Assembly: GCF_000419525.1 (NCBI RefSeq)
Contig: NZ_ATTE01000001.1
Span: 3,259,501-3,323,500 of the forward strand
DNA from: Leucothrix mucor DSM 2157
GTDB lineage: Bacteria > Pseudomonadota > Gammaproteobacteria > Thiotrichales > Thiotrichaceae
DNA length: 64,000 bases
Reading direction: 5' to 3'
Part shown: piece by piece, positions 63,947 through 64,000 of the stretch
Layout: each line of letters begins with the position of its first letter
How positions within the stretch are numbered: position 1 is the stretch's first letter
The notes under the pieces: model-generated
Told to the model about the DNA's origin: nothing
Databases searched by the model: none
Seen by the model: only the letters and a program-made list of their open reading frames with translations
Made by a program: the position numbers and the translations under genes

Positions 63947-64000
63947 GGAAAATACCTTAATCAAAAACTCAAAAGGTAGTCTCGGGGCAGGATAAAGAAG

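Noticed and set aside
63947-64000. Thiamine-pyrophosphate riboswitch upstream of thiB
   Set aside because: None of the conserved TPP-riboswitch elements is visible in the 54 bases available; the window edge prevents a fuller check.

Overview
The window reads as a chromosomal segment of a free-living, probably marine, gammaproteobacterium of moderate GC. This rests on overall gene resemblance (Ugp transporter, CopABCD, SrkA, FabI, SigX/CmpX-like cluster, STM4011-STM4015 family genes); a marine member of the Thiotrichales is possible but is only an impression. No rRNA, tRNA, CRISPR array, prophage or intact insertion sequence was seen. Coding density is high and most genes sit in short operons.

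Layout. 1-2.1 kb: tail of a CobW GTPase, a PAS-GGDEF cyclase and a HAD phosphatase. 2.1-7.1 kb: ugpBAEC-type glycerol-phosphate ABC transporter with its own DeoR-family regulator and the HAD phosphatase in one leftward operon; inverted repeats upstream of ugpB are candidate operators. 7.2-9.4 kb: small envelope proteins of unknown role. 9.5-15 kb: copper-resistance island (Met/His/Cys-rich secreted protein, copA, copB, copC, copD, DUF411). 15-19.5 kb: orphan PIN protein, two small membrane proteins, a 20-unit CAAT repeat, rtcB, a BesD/HalD-like oxygenase and a ParE/ParD-like pair. 19.5-21.7 kb: gamma-butyrobetaine hydroxylase-like gene with a divergent LysR regulator. 21.8-24.8 kb: outer-membrane protein, ECF sigma factor, 74-aa protein and CmpX-like channel, resembling the oprF-sigX-cfrX-cmpX neighbourhood of Pseudomonas. 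25-28.5 kb: rhodanese-like protein lacking its Cys, CorC/HlyC-type transporter and MgtE. 28.7-37.3 kb: mixed metabolic and envelope genes, including a very Ala-rich lipoprotein.

37.5-42.7 kb holds the best candidate for an undescribed system: five tightly coupled genes of the STM4015, STM4014, STM4013, STM4012 and STM4011 families (leucine-rich-repeat protein, ATP-grasp enzyme, alkaline-phosphatase-fold hydrolase and two radical SAM enzymes). The architecture is that of a biosynthetic pathway whose product I do not know.

43-56.3 kb: MaoC-phosphotransacetylase fusion, FabI, a secreted protein with four MVL-type lectin repeats, then general metabolism and stress genes (SDR, DUF2254, EEP nuclease, MFS, SrkA, DUF2202, DMT exporter, nucleoid-associated protein, adenine/adenosine deaminase). 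56.4-62 kb is a phosphorus-stress lipid-remodelling locus: glycosyltransferase, PAP2 phosphatase and OlsB-like acyltransferase run rightward; btaA, btaB and plcP run leftward. Clear Pho-box arrays lie in front of both transcription units, so under phosphate limitation the cell probably replaces phospholipids with betaine, glyco- and perhaps ornithine lipids. The window ends with an Asp/Glu-racemase-like enzyme and a ThiB-like binding protein.
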